NCBI GenBank assembly: GCA_002403905.1
Contig: DHIR01000264.1
Location: 1 to 18,447 of the forward strand
Reading direction: 5' to 3'
Source: Mucilaginibacter sp. UBA4741
GTDB taxonomy: Bacteria; Bacteroidota; Bacteroidia; Sphingobacteriales; Sphingobacteriaceae
Length of the DNA: 18,447 bases
Of the stretch, positions 1 to 8,020 are shown piece after piece; position 1 is the first letter of the stretch; each line of letters begins with the position of its first letter. Position numbers and translations under genes: made by a program. The notes below the pieces were generated by a model, which searched no databases, was not told the origin of the DNA, and saw only the letters and a program-made list of their open reading frames with translations.

Positions 1-204
1 TATTAAACGCCTTATTCTAAAAATTTAAATGAAATTATTTAACATCCATTAACGTTTGTACGGTGCTTGTTATTGCCTTAAATGCCCTTTACGTTATTTC
101 CATTAAATACAACACGCCTTTAATTATCTCACATTTTAATGGCTTTTTAAATTAAATAAGCGATATTTACTATCGATGCAATATATTCTATAATAACCCA
201 AGAT

Positions 205-738
205 ATGAGAAGGAGCGTGTTATTTATTTTACTGGTATTGCCCCTGTTCATGGGCTCTTGCGGCATGATGCAGTCTATTGTAAAATCAACATTCCCATAT
301 ACCACTACATTAGTAATACCTGCAGCTGCCGAAACTGGCAAGAACTACACAGCAGTAAGTTTGGCTAACAGCTTTGATCAAAATTTTTCTCCGGGGGGCA
401 ATAATGGTAATAATGTAAGCGAGGTTAGTATTATATCGGCAAAACTAAAATCAACAGATCCGGCAGATTATAACCTGGGAAACATTAAAAATTTAAAAAT
501 ATACATGTCTGCAGAGGATAGTAAGGACGAGATACTGGTAGCATCGCGCCATGATATTACGCCCGATGCCGGTAATCTGATGTCGCTGGATATTGACAAT
601 AAAACCTTCCTGGATAAATTGGTGCGTCAACCCAGCATCAGGATAAAAATGATTTACGAACTTCGCCGCAGAGCAGATATTGATGCCAATTTACAACTGG
701 TGTTAAGCATTAACGCTTATCCGGCTGCAAAAAAGTAA
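205..738 (+). CDS. Unrecognised lipoprotein, 177 aa
   Basis: I do not recognise a named family. The N-terminus is a lipoprotein signal: MRR, then a hydrophobic stretch (about residues 4-16) and a lipobox-like FMGSC with the acylated Cys at residue 19. The mature part (about 158 aa) is polar, with a Gly/Asn-rich loop near residues 63-71 and alternating hydrophobic segments that suggest a beta-sandwich, but this is inference. It ends in a basic AAKK tail. No catalytic motif is seen. The ATG is followed directly by the signal peptide, so the start is convincing; no clear TAnnTTTG promoter was found in the 204 bases upstream. Its TAA directly abuts the stop of convergent panD with no spacer. Probably an envelope-anchored protein of unknown function. 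Confidence 0.8.
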   Translation: MRRSVLFILLVLPLFMGSCGMMQSIVKSTFPYTTTLVIPAAAETGKNYTAVSLANSFDQNFSPGGNNGNNVSEVSIISAKLKSTDPADYNLGNIKNLKIYMSAEDSKDEILVASRHDITPDAGNLMSLDIDNKTFLDKLVRQPSIRIKMIYELRRRADIDANLQLVLSINAYPAAKK

Positions 739-1089
739 TTATTTTAACAATTTGTTATCCGTATCCGGGAAAACCAAAATGGGCTCATAAGCACGGGCCT
801 CGTCCATTTCCATGTACGCGTATGACATGATGATCACAATGTCGCCCACCTGGGCCAGCCTTGCTGTAGCGCCATTTAAGCAAATAGTGCCGCTGCCGCG
901 TTCGCCTTTTATTACATAAGTTTCAAAACGGGCACCGTTATTATTATTTACAATCTGCACTTTTTCGTTGGCAATAATATTTGCCGCATCCATCAAATCC
1001 TCATCAATAGTAATACTACCAACATAGTTTAACTCGGCCTGGGTAACTCTGGCGCGGTGAAGCTTTGATTTTAATACCTCAATAATCAT
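739..1089 (-). CDS. panD: Aspartate 1-decarboxylase (PanD), pyruvoyl-dependent
   Basis: Converts L-aspartate to beta-alanine for pantothenate and coenzyme A synthesis; a cytoplasmic tetramer that cleaves itself to form its pyruvoyl cofactor. The 116 aa length fits the family. The self-processing site is present as Tyr22-Val-Gly24-Ser25, where Ser25 becomes the pyruvoyl group. Lys9, Arg54, Thr57 and Tyr58, known active-site positions of the E. coli enzyme, fall at exactly the same numbers here. Starts with ATG ([13 protein letters not shown], typical). It lies downstream of panC on the same strand, separated by about 105 nt that contain a heptad-repeat inverted pair, so it is either co-transcribed with panC or set off from it by that structure. 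Its stop codon abuts the stop of the convergent lipoprotein gene. Confidence 0.97.
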   Translation of the reverse strand: MIIEVLKSKLHRARVTQAELNYVGSITIDEDLMDAANIIANEKVQIVNNNNGARFETYVIKGERGSGTICLNGATARLAQVGDIVIIMSYAYMEMDEARAYEPILVFPDTDNKLLK

Positions 1090-1112
1090 GGGGCAAAGTT
1101 AGTGTTATTTTT

Positions 1113-1203
1113 AGTCGATAGTCAATGGTCGATAGTCCATGGTTTGTAAAATATTATTAGTTACCCATAAAAACTATGGTCTATGGTCCATCAACTATGG
1201 ACT
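1113..1203. repeat. Inverted pair of four-heptad repeats between panC and panD
   Basis: Left arm 1113-1140 consists of four consecutive 7-nt units of the form RGTCNAT. Right arm 1176-1203 is four units of the same kind on the opposite strand (WGGTCNAT-like variants when complemented). Aligned as inverted repeats over 34 positions, including flanking bases, the arms match at about 27. The 35-nt spacer (1141-1175) is AT-rich. The right arm runs into panC: it encodes the last two residues (Ser-Pro) and the TAG stop at 1195-1197. The same architecture recurs at 6371-6482. A transcript of panC-panD could fold this into a long imperfect hairpin. Confidence 0.8.
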
Positions 1204-2037
1204 AACCAAAACCACATTATCAATCAGCCTGGTTTTGCCAACTTTGGCGGCTATCAGGGCAACAATATTTTTAGTGTTTCTATTGGCCGGATGCAAAGTA
1301 TCGCCATCGGCGATTTCAAAATAAGCCAGTTCAACCCCCGGCTCATTGCTGATAGCAGCTTCGGCCTGTTGTTTTAATTGGGCGATATTATCGGGGTTAA
1401 ACCCCTGCTTAATCTTATTTAATGTTTTTGACAGAATAAGCGCGTGTTGCCTGTCGGCCGGCAATAAATGGATATTACGCGAACTCATAGCCAGACCATC
1501 CGGTTCCCTTACGATAGGGCACATTACCAACTCGACAGGCAATTTCAGCGTATCCACCATTTTTTGAATCACTAAAAACTGCTGGTAATCTTTTTGCCCA
1601 AACAAAGCTATATCCGGCTTAACTATATTAAATAGTTTATACACCACCTGGGTTACCCCCTGATAATGACTTGGTCTGAACTTTCCTTCCAGCAAGCCTT
1701 CCAGTTCGCCAATGTCTAAATGCCATTTCTCATTGCTGGCATACATTTCGGTTACATCAGGGTTAAACAATACATCGCAGTTAACCTGTTCCAGTTTTTT
1801 TATATCATCCCGGATAGGGCGGGGATATTTTTCCAGATCCTTAGGGTCATTAAACTGGGTGGGGTTTACAAATATGCTGCAAACTACCACATTGCCTAAT
1901 TGTTGCGCCTGTTGTATAAGTGACAGGTGCCCCTGGTGCAATGCACCCAGGGTGGGTACAAAAGTAATAACAGCGCCATCGGCCTTTAACTTAGCCAGGT
2001 GTTGCTGCAAAGCCGCCTTTTTAGTGAAGTTTTCCAA
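1195..2037 (-). CDS. panC: Pantothenate synthetase (pantoate-beta-alanine ligase, PanC)
   Basis: Joins pantoate and beta-alanine using ATP, the last step of pantothenate synthesis. The 280 aa length is normal. The nucleotidyl-transferase HxGH motif is at His34-Gln-Gly-His37 within FVPTLGALHQGHLSLI (family usually PTMGALH; here Leu30). Other conserved blocks are the FGQKDYQQF segment and the AMSSRN loop, which corresponds to the KMSKS-like region. The start must be TTG (2035-2037): an in-frame TAA lies four codons upstream (2047-2049), and there is no ATG or GTG before the conserved N-terminal block. A TAnnTTTG-like box on this strand at 2089-2096 has no well-placed TTG, so the promoter is uncertain. 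The C-terminal codons lie in the heptad repeat. Head of a panC-panD pair. Confidence 0.96.
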   Translation of the reverse strand: MENFTKKAALQQHLAKLKADGAVITFVPTLGALHQGHLSLIQQAQQLGNVVVCSIFVNPTQFNDPKDLEKYPRPIRDDIKKLEQVNCDVLFNPDVTEMYASNEKWHLDIGELEGLLEGKFRPSHYQGVTQVVYKLFNIVKPDIALFGQKDYQQFLVIQKMVDTLKLPVELVMCPIVREPDGLAMSSRNIHLLPADRQHALILSKTLNKIKQGFNPDNIAQLKQQAEAAISNEPGVELAYFEIADGDTLHPANRNTKNIVALIAAKVGKTRLIDNVVLVSP

Positions 2038-2109
2038 TATTATATGTTATAAAAAGTTGGCGAAGTTGCATAAATGCCAGAAATTAACCAAAACTACTTG
2101 CATAATTGA

Positions 2110-2139
2110 TTGATACTTCATATATAATGCTTATATTTG
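2110..2139 (+). promoter_or_regulatory. Bacteroidota-type promoter for the GT5 gene
   Basis: TTG at 2110-2112, a spacer of exactly 19 nt, then TATATTTG at 2132-2139, matching the Bacteroidota primary-sigma consensus TTG-N19-TAnnTTTG. It lies about 50 nt ahead of the ATG at 2189 and points away from panC. This supports a divergent transcription start between panC and the GT5-DUF4270 genes. Confidence 0.75.
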
Positions 2140-2188
2140 CACACTCAAATTTTTTGAGGTGTTACATAATTTAAATTCTGATTTGGAG

Positions 2189-3013
2189 ATGGGTAAATCT
2201 AAGCTTTTGTTTATAACTCATGAAATGTCACCTTTCCTTGAACTTTCTAAAATTTCTGAAATAACACGCCAGCTTCCGCAGGCTATGCAGGAAAAAGGTT
2301 ACGAAATTCGTATCCTTATGCCTCGTTTTGGAAATATCAATGAGAGAAGGAACAGACTTCATGAAGTGATCAGGTTATCGGGCATGAATATCATTATTAA
2401 CGATAACGATAATCCGTTGATCATAAAAGTTGCATCTATCCCGGCGGCGCGTATGCAGGTATATTTTTTAGATAATGAAGAATATTTCCAGCGTAAATAT
2501 GTGTTTGAGGATAAGGATGGCAAATTTTACGCTGATAATGATGAGCGTATGATTTTCTTTTGCAAAGGTGCATTAGAAACAGTAAAAAAATTAGGCTGGG
2601 CGCCTGATGTGATCCATTGCCACGGCTGGATGAGCGCGTTGATTCCCGCTTATTTAAAAACTACTTATAAAGACGATCCTACTTTTAAAAATTCAAAAGT
2701 GGTTTATTCTATTTATGAGAACGACTTTAAAGGTGAGATGGGTGCTGATTTTGCACGTAAAGCCATTATGGGCGACATGACCGAAAAGCATATAGATGTT
2801 TACAAAGACGGCACAAATACCGCTTTGTACGAAGGCGCTATCCAGTATAGCGATGCTATTGTATTAGGCAGCGAGCATATTGATGAGGATGTGTTAAATA
2901 ATGTTAAAAACAGCCAAAAATCAGTTTTAGAATTCAATTCTACCGCAGATTTCGAAAATTATTACAATTTTTACGACGAAATTACCAATGAGGAATTGGT
3001 GAACGTTGTATAA
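2189..3013 (+). CDS. GT5-like truncated glycogen/starch synthase homologue, probably inactive
   Basis: Resembles the N-terminal (GT5) half of glycogen synthase: KLLFITHEMSPF start, MPRFGNINERRNRLHEV block, DVIHCHGWMSALIP (matches the WQAxLxP-type region). It is only 274 aa, while GlgA is about 480 aa: the whole C-terminal GT1 domain is absent. The ADP-glucose-binding KTGGL of GlgA (E. coli Lys15) aligns with Glu18-Leu-Ser-Lys-Ile22, so the key lysine and glycines are lost. Automatic pipelines tend to call this protein glycogen synthase; I would not expect synthase activity. The ATG at 2189 gives MGKSKLLF; the longer GTG start at 2159 is closer to the promoter and unlikely. It is followed after 18 nt by the DUF4270 gene, so the two form an operon. 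A structural or regulatory role is a guess. Confidence 0.85.
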   Translation: MGKSKLLFITHEMSPFLELSKISEITRQLPQAMQEKGYEIRILMPRFGNINERRNRLHEVIRLSGMNIIINDNDNPLIIKVASIPAARMQVYFLDNEEYFQRKYVFEDKDGKFYADNDERMIFFCKGALETVKKLGWAPDVIHCHGWMSALIPAYLKTTYKDDPTFKNSKVVYSIYENDFKGEMGADFARKAIMGDMTEKHIDVYKDGTNTALYEGAIQYSDAIVLGSEHIDEDVLNNVKNSQKSVLEFNSTADFENYYNFYDEITNEELVNVV

Positions 3014-3031
3014 GCTTTGAGAGATCGATAT

Positions 3032-4423
3032 ATGAAATTTATTAGATTAGACTTATTAACCTTGTTGATAAGTCTTTTTATTTTTACCGGTTGCAAAAAC
3101 CAGGACACTATAGGCTTGGGCGTAGTTGCTTCCAACCAAATAAGCGGCAGCTTAATAGATACATCAACAATTGTAATTAATACCGTACGTGAAGACAGCG
3201 TTGTAACCAGCGGACTATCACGCACCCCATTAGCTTATTTTAAGGACCCGCAGTTTGGTATAACCGAAGCTAATTTAGCAATTGACCTTAATTTGCCTGG
3301 TGGTTCCCCTTATACAATTCCTTATGGTACAATAACTGTCGACTCGGCTTTGCTGGTTTTAAGGTATGCGGCAAACGGTTTTTATGGTGACTCCATTGCT
3401 TCAAGATATAAAGCAAATGTGTATCAGCTTAAAGAAAGGCTGTTAGCCAACAACGTATATTATAACACCAAGGTTTGGAGTGCTGATAAAGCCAACCTGT
3501 TAGGCACTAAATCTTTCCTTTCAAGAACAAGTGATAGTGTGAAAATATTTACACCTATTGCCGGTGCGCCCGATACATTGGTAAAAGTTCCGCCACAGTT
3601 AAGGATACCTATTAGTACTGCTTTTGTAAACAGCATACTTTATAACGCATCAAGCACTCAACTTAGTTCAAACCTTGTTTTTAAAAACAACGTAAACGGG
3701 CTGTATGTAACACTTGATAAAACCCAATCCGGACCGGGCGGTACATTTATGTTCAATTTAGATTCTGCTGCTTCTGTACAGGTATATTACAGAAATACTA
3801 ACGGTACTGTAATTGATACCGGGGTATTGGTTTTACCAAGCAGTTTACATGCGGCCGAAATAAAGCATACGCGCTCTACAGAGGTCCAAACAGAACTTAA
3901 TAATAGCACCACCAACCGCAAAACCTTTTATATACAAGGAATGGGTGGTTTAAGGAGCAAAATAAGCTTCCCTTATCTTAAAAATGTTCTTAAAACTATT
4001 GGTAACGATGTTATTATAAACCGCGCAGAGCTGGTAGTTACAGTAATGCCGGGTTCTAACATTCCGTTTGCGCCGTTGCCTAAACTAGCTATGTACAGAT
4101 ATGATCTGGCCAAACAGCGCGAGTTTATACAGGACGCGCTTGACCCTTCGCTTGATCCCCGATCATTTAGCGGCAATGTACCAAGCGGTTTCTTTACTAC
4201 TCAGCAACAGCAATATCGTTTTTTAATAACGGCCTATATACAAGACCTTATGCGCGGGGTAACGCCGGATTACGGCGCCTATATTGGCTCAGTAACCCCA
4301 ACAACTACATCAACAATAGCAACAACGGCACAGGTTGACGGCCGTACACAGGCCGTAGGGTTTGATACAACATCGCCTTATCGCATTAAGCTTAATCTTT
4401 TCTATACCAAAGTGGTTAAATAG
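3032..4423 (+). CDS. DUF4270 family lipoprotein
   Basis: A 463 aa secreted lipoprotein. The N-terminus has a hydrophobic segment (residues about 7-18) and a lipobox ending FTGC with Cys21, followed by the typical KNQDTIGLGV. The rest is rich in Ser, Thr, Asn and beta-strand patterns; conserved-looking blocks are the early VREDSV...LAYFKDPQFG stretch and the late YIQDLMRG with a C-terminal strand. DUF4270 is a Bacteroidota family of unknown function commonly found near glmS and the GT5 gene; I rely on memory of the family for this. I chose ATG 3032 over TTG 3017 because it places the signal peptide normally. It is the second gene of the operon, 18 nt after the GT5 gene, and is followed by a long AT-rich hairpin. 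Confidence 0.88.
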   Translation: MKFIRLDLLTLLISLFIFTGCKNQDTIGLGVVASNQISGSLIDTSTIVINTVREDSVVTSGLSRTPLAYFKDPQFGITEANLAIDLNLPGGSPYTIPYGTITVDSALLVLRYAANGFYGDSIASRYKANVYQLKERLLANNVYYNTKVWSADKANLLGTKSFLSRTSDSVKIFTPIAGAPDTLVKVPPQLRIPISTAFVNSILYNASSTQLSSNLVFKNNVNGLYVTLDKTQSGPGGTFMFNLDSAASVQVYYRNTNGTVIDTGVLVLPSSLHAAEIKHTRSTEVQTELNNSTTNRKTFYIQGMGGLRSKISFPYLKNVLKTIGNDVIINRAELVVTVMPGSNIPFAPLPKLAMYRYDLAKQREFIQDALDPSLDPRSFSGNVPSGFFTTQQQQYRFLITAYIQDLMRGVTPDYGAYIGSVTPTTTSTIATTAQVDGRTQAVGFDTTSPYRIKLNLFYTKVVK

Positions 4424-4434
4424 TAGTTACCTTG

Positions 4435-4479
4435 TAACAATAGCAATTAGTTGTTTAACATTACTAATTGCTATTGTTA
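4435..4479 (+). terminator. Long AT-rich hairpin after DUF4270, overlapping the glmS promoter
   Basis: Arms 4435-4451 and 4463-4479 pair over 17 consecutive base pairs around an 11-nt loop. The stem is AT-rich and is followed by a mixed sequence (ATCAAATGG) rather than a clean T-run, so termination would be moderate at best. The right arm contains the TTG -33 element of the glmS promoter (4474-4476). It starts 12 nt after the DUF4270 stop codon. Confidence 0.6.
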
Positions 4480-4503
4480 TTATCAAATGGCTGCTTATTT
4501 TTG
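4474..4503 (+). promoter_or_regulatory. Bacteroidota-type promoter for glmS
   Basis: TTG at 4474-4476, exactly 19 nt, then TATTTTTG at 4496-4503: a full match to TTG-N19-TAnnTTTG. Transcription should begin around 4508-4511, leaving a leader of only about 20 nt before the glmS ATG at 4529. That leaves no room for a ribozyme or riboswitch. Confidence 0.72.
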
Positions 4504-4528
4504 CTAAATCACTAATTACTGATTTTAT

Positions 4529-6364
4529 ATGTGCGGAATTGTAGGTTACATAGGCTATAGAGAGGCTTATCCAATAATTATTAAAGGACTGCATCGCCTG
4601 GAATACCGGGGCTATGACAGTGCCGGTATAGCCTTGTATGACAAAGGCCTTAAGGTTTATAAAAAAGCCGGAAAGGTTAGTGACCTTGAAAACTTTGTTA
4701 AAGGCGTTAGTCTTGCAGGCACTGTTGGCATGGGCCATACACGCTGGGCTACACATGGAGCACCAAGCGACCGCAACTCGCACCCCCACTCATCAAGCGA
4801 CAGAAAACTTACCATTATACATAATGGTATAATTGAAAACTACGGGGTTATTAAAGAGGCCCTGTTAGCCAAAGGCCATATATTTAAAAGCGATACCGAT
4901 ACCGAGGTTTTAATACACTTGGTTGAAGATATACAAAAAGAAACCGGCCTTGATTTGCTGGAAGCTGTTAGGATCACGCTTAACAAAGTTATTGGCGCAT
5001 ACGCCATTGTTATAATGAACGCCGACGAACCCGACGTACTAATAGCAGCCCGCAAAGGCAGCCCAATGGTAATTGGCGTTGGCAAAGGCGAATACTTTGT
5101 GGCATCAGACGCTACGCCTATTGTTGAGTATACCAAAAACGTTATCTACTTGAATGATAACGAAATTGCCTATATCCATCGCGATGAGTTATTGATCAAA
5201 AATATCGACAATACCATACAAACACCGTACATCCAGGAGTTGGATATGAAGCTGGAAGCTTTAGAAAAAGGCGGCTATGATCACTTTATGTTAAAAGAGA
5301 TCTACGAGCAGGCCCGCTCCATCCGCGATTGCCTGCGCGGGCGTATCTATCCATCGCAGGGAGAAGTGCAGTTGGGCGGCATTAAAGAGTATAAGGAAAA
5401 ACTTAAAAACGTTGATCGCATTATCATTGTGGCCTGCGGTACTTCATGGCACGCCGGTTTGGTTGGCGAATATTTGATAGAAGAATACGCGCGTGTACCT
5501 GTCGAGGTAGAATATGCCTCAGAATTTAGATACCGCAACCCTATCATCACCCAGAAAGACCTGGTAATAGCCATTTCCCAATCGGGCGAAACCGCCGATA
5601 CCATGGCTGCTTTAGAAATAGCCAAAGAACGAGGCGCAACTATCTTCGGTATTTGCAATGTCGTTGGCTCATCTATTCCGCGTTTTACCGATGCGGGAGT
5701 TTATACTCATGCCGGACCAGAAATTGGTGTGGCATCAACCAAGGCATTTACCGCGCAGGTTACCGTATTAACGTTAATAGCATTTTACATTGCGCAGCAA
5801 CGCGGCACCATTACACAAAGCAAACTGGTTGAATACTTAACCGAGTTGGATGAAATACCAACATTGGTTGAGCGTACACTGTTATGCAATGACCACGTAG
5901 AAAAAATTGCCGCCCGTTTTAAAGATGCAAACAACTGTTTGTTCCTGGGCAGAGGAAGCTCTTTCCCGGTAGCATTAGAGGGCGCTTTAAAGCTCAAGGA
6001 GATCTCATACATACACGCCGAGGGCTATCCGGCAGCCGAAATGAAACACGGCCCTATCGCCTTAATTGACGATGATTTGCCGGTTATATTTATCGCCACA
6101 AAAAATTCGTCGTACGAGAAAGTTGTAAGCAATATACAAGAAGTTAAAGCCCGTGGCGGCCACGTTATAGCCATTGTTAGCGAAGGTGACACCCAGGTGC
6201 GCGACATGGCCGAATACGTGATAGAAATACCACAAACCGATGACGCCTTTGTACCGTTGCTGGCAACCATACCATTACAATTATTAGCTTACCATATAGC
6301 AGTAATGCGCGGCTGTAATGTAGATCAGCCTCGTAATTTGGCTAAATCGGTAACGGTAGAGTAG
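4529..6364 (+). CDS. glmS: Glutamine-fructose-6-phosphate aminotransferase (GlmS)
   Basis: Makes glucosamine-6-phosphate from fructose-6-phosphate and glutamine, the first step toward UDP-GlcNAc, peptidoglycan and LPS. 611 aa, the family's normal length. The N-terminal class II amidotransferase domain starts MCGIVGYIG; Cys2 is the nucleophile after Met removal, which fixes the start. Further amidotransferase blocks are HTRWATHG and HNGIIENY. Two SIS domains follow: the first with ACGTSWHAG, SQSGETADT and GPEIGVASTKAFTAQV, the second with LGRGSSFPVALEGALKLKEISYIHAEGYPAAEMKHGP split over about residues 471-507. The C-terminus ends in the conserved DQPRNLAKSVTVE, with the Lys used in sugar isomerisation. 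It has its own promoter and is closed by a strong terminator 37 nt downstream. Confidence 0.98.
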   Translation: MCGIVGYIGYREAYPIIIKGLHRLEYRGYDSAGIALYDKGLKVYKKAGKVSDLENFVKGVSLAGTVGMGHTRWATHGAPSDRNSHPHSSSDRKLTIIHNGIIENYGVIKEALLAKGHIFKSDTDTEVLIHLVEDIQKETGLDLLEAVRITLNKVIGAYAIVIMNADEPDVLIAARKGSPMVIGVGKGEYFVASDATPIVEYTKNVIYLNDNEIAYIHRDELLIKNIDNTIQTPYIQELDMKLEALEKGGYDHFMLKEIYEQARSIRDCLRGRIYPSQGEVQLGGIKEYKEKLKNVDRIIIVACGTSWHAGLVGEYLIEEYARVPVEVEYASEFRYRNPIITQKDLVIAISQSGETADTMAALEIAKERGATIFGICNVVGSSIPRFTDAGVYTHAGPEIGVASTKAFTAQVTVLTLIAFYIAQQRGTITQSKLVEYLTELDEIPTLVERTLLCNDHVEKIAARFKDANNCLFLGRGSSFPVALEGALKLKEISYIHAEGYPAAEMKHGPIALIDDDLPVIFIATKNSSYEKVVSNIQEVKARGGHVIAIVSEGDTQVRDMAEYVIEIPQTDDAFVPLLATIPLQLLAYHIAVMRGCNVDQPRNLAKSVTVE

Positions 6365-6370
6365 TGTTGA

Positions 6371-6482
6371 AGTCGATGGTTGATAGACCATAGTCCATAG
6401 AAAAAGCCGCTTCGAGATTTTCGAAGCGGCTTTTTTATTTATATAATTGCTACCATGGTCTATTGACTATGGACCATCGACT
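6371..6482. repeat. Inverted pair of four-heptad repeats around the glmS/katA terminator
   Basis: Left arm 6371-6398 is four 7-nt units of the RGTCNAT type; right arm 6455-6482 is four units on the opposite strand. The 56-nt spacer between them contains the glmS/katA terminator (6401-6435). The left arm begins 7 nt after the glmS stop and the right arm ends 3 nt before the katA stop. This is the second copy of the element seen at 1113-1203, with the same number of units and the same inverted layout but an unrelated spacer. Confidence 0.8.
6401..6436. terminator. Strong bidirectional terminator between glmS and katA
   Basis: A perfect 15-bp stem (6401-6415 with 6421-6435) around a 5-nt loop (GATTT). 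The stem carries a GC-rich core (GCCGCTTCGA) with A5 on one side and T6 on the other, so it has a U-tract when read from either strand. It sits between the convergent ends of glmS (+) and katA (-) and should terminate both. Confidence 0.93.
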
Positions 6483-6485
6483 AAC

Positions 6486-7979
6486 TCAAGCCGGCATATG
6501 TTTCATTGTTTCCTGTAGATCAAGTTCCAGGCCTTTAGCGATGGCCATCCCTAAGCCTATATCAGCCCTAAACCAATGGCATAATTGGCGATTAACTATT
6601 TGCTCTTTCTTTGGCCCATCAATACCGCTCATAGAATTTACCGCGTTTTTGATCAGGTCATTTTTTTGATCCTGGGTCATCAGGCGGTATAAGTTGCCCG
6701 GTTGGGTGTAATGATCATTTTCACCCTCGGCATTGCGGTCATACCAGTCACCTACCGATGAGCCAAAATCCCAGGCCGGTGCTTTATAAGCCTGATCTGC
6801 CTCAATATCGTCAAAACTATTAGGGAAATAGTTTGGTGCCGAGCCTTGGTTGCCATCCACACGCATCCGGCCATCGCGCTCATAATTATTCACCATAAAC
6901 GGGCATTTGTTTACCGGTATCTGCTCATAGTTGCCCCCCAAACGGTATCGGTGCGCATCGGGATAAGACAGAATCCGTCCCTGCAACATTTTATCGGGCG
7001 AGTAACCTATACCATCCACCACGTGGGCCGGTGCAAAGGCAGCCTGCTCAACATGGGCAAAATAGTTATCGGGGTTTTCATTCAACTCCATAACGCCAAC
7101 ATCAATCAGCGGGTAGTCGCCATGCGGCCATACTTTCGTTAAGTCGAATGGATTAATATGGTACGTCTTGGCATCTGCCTCGGGCATTACCTGTATCTTC
7201 ATGCTCCATTTCGGGAAATCGCCATTGTCAATATGCGTCAACAGATCATGCTGCGCAAAATCAGGGTTGTGGCCGCGCATTGCACCGGCCTCTTCATCCG
7301 TAAAGTTTTTAATACCCTGCTGGGTTTTAAAGTGAAACTTCACCCAAAACCGCTCGTTGTTAGCATTGATCAAAGAGAATGTATGGCTGCCAAAACCATG
7401 CATGTGGCGGTAGCCATGTGGCGTGCCCCTGTCGCTCATTAATATAGTTACCTGGTGCAAACTCTCCGGGTTAAGCGACCAAAAATCCCACATCATAGTA
7501 GCGCTTTTACAGTTGGTGTACGGGTCGCGTTTTTGAGTGTGGATAAAGTCGCCAAATTTTTTAGGGTCCTTCACAAAGAATACCGGGGTATTGTTACCCA
7601 CCAGATCCCAATTACCCTCCTCTGTATAAAACTTAATAGCGAAACCACGCGGGTCACGCTCGGTATCGGCCGAACCCTTTTCGCCGCCCACGGTGGAGAA
7701 ACGCAGGAACAGCTTTGTTTGCTTACCCACCTGGTTAAATACTTTTGCGCGGGTGTATTTAGATATATCATGCGTAATAGTTAACGTGCCGTAAGCGCCC
7801 GAACCTTTAGCATGCACAACGCGCTCGGGTATCCGCTCGCGGTTAAAGTGAGCCATTTTTTCATGCAGAATAAAATCCTGCAACAATATCGGTCCGCGGG
7901 GGCCGGCTGTCATTGAATTTTCATTCTCGGCATACGGGATACCGGATGCGGTAGTCAGCTTTTTCTTTGGAGTTTCCAT
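6486..7979 (-). CDS. katA: Catalase, heme-dependent monofunctional (clade 3 type)
   Basis: Breaks down hydrogen peroxide to water and oxygen with heme b, in the cytoplasm. 497 aa is typical of small-subunit catalases. The distal site is [20 protein letters not shown] with catalytic His56; the catalytic Asn is in the [15 protein letters not shown] block. The proximal heme ligand is Tyr339 in [20 protein letters not shown]-type and core segments such as [20 protein letters not shown] are also present. The C-terminus ends HMPA. It is transcribed away from oxyR from a shared 92-nt space that contains an OxyR-type operator, so peroxide induction by OxyR is likely. On the minus strand a weak -7 (GAAGTTTG, one mismatch to TAnnTTTG) is seen about 20 nt ahead of the ATG. 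Confidence 0.97.
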   Translation of the reverse strand: METPKKKLTTASGIPYAENENSMTAGPRGPILLQDFILHEKMAHFNRERIPERVVHAKGSGAYGTLTITHDISKYTRAKVFNQVGKQTKLFLRFSTVGGEKGSADTERDPRGFAIKFYTEEGNWDLVGNNTPVFFVKDPKKFGDFIHTQKRDPYTNCKSATMMWDFWSLNPESLHQVTILMSDRGTPHGYRHMHGFGSHTFSLINANNERFWVKFHFKTQQGIKNFTDEEAGAMRGHNPDFAQHDLLTHIDNGDFPKWSMKIQVMPEADAKTYHINPFDLTKVWPHGDYPLIDVGVMELNENPDNYFAHVEQAAFAPAHVVDGIGYSPDKMLQGRILSYPDAHRYRLGGNYEQIPVNKCPFMVNNYERDGRMRVDGNQGSAPNYFPNSFDDIEADQAYKAPAWDFGSSVGDWYDRNAEGENDHYTQPGNLYRLMTQDQKNDLIKNAVNSMSGIDGPKKEQIVNRQLCHWFRADIGLGMAIAKGLELDLQETMKHMPA

Positions 7980-8020
7980 AATCTATTGGTTTTAGTTACA
8001 ACAAACTTCAGTAATATATA

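Noticed and set aside
1113..1203. CRISPR-like array from the short repeats
   Set aside because: The units are 7 nt, directly joined without spacers, and arranged as two inverted blocks; no cas genes are present.
4504..4528. glmS ribozyme or amino-sugar riboswitch ahead of glmS
   Set aside because: The promoter at 4474-4503 leaves a leader of only about 20 nt, too short for any such element, and no ribozyme core is seen.
7158..7442. Open frames of about 100 codons on the plus strand opposite katA
   Set aside because: katA is a full-length catalase with all active-site motifs on the minus strand; the opposite frames show no family motif and begin and end at chance positions.
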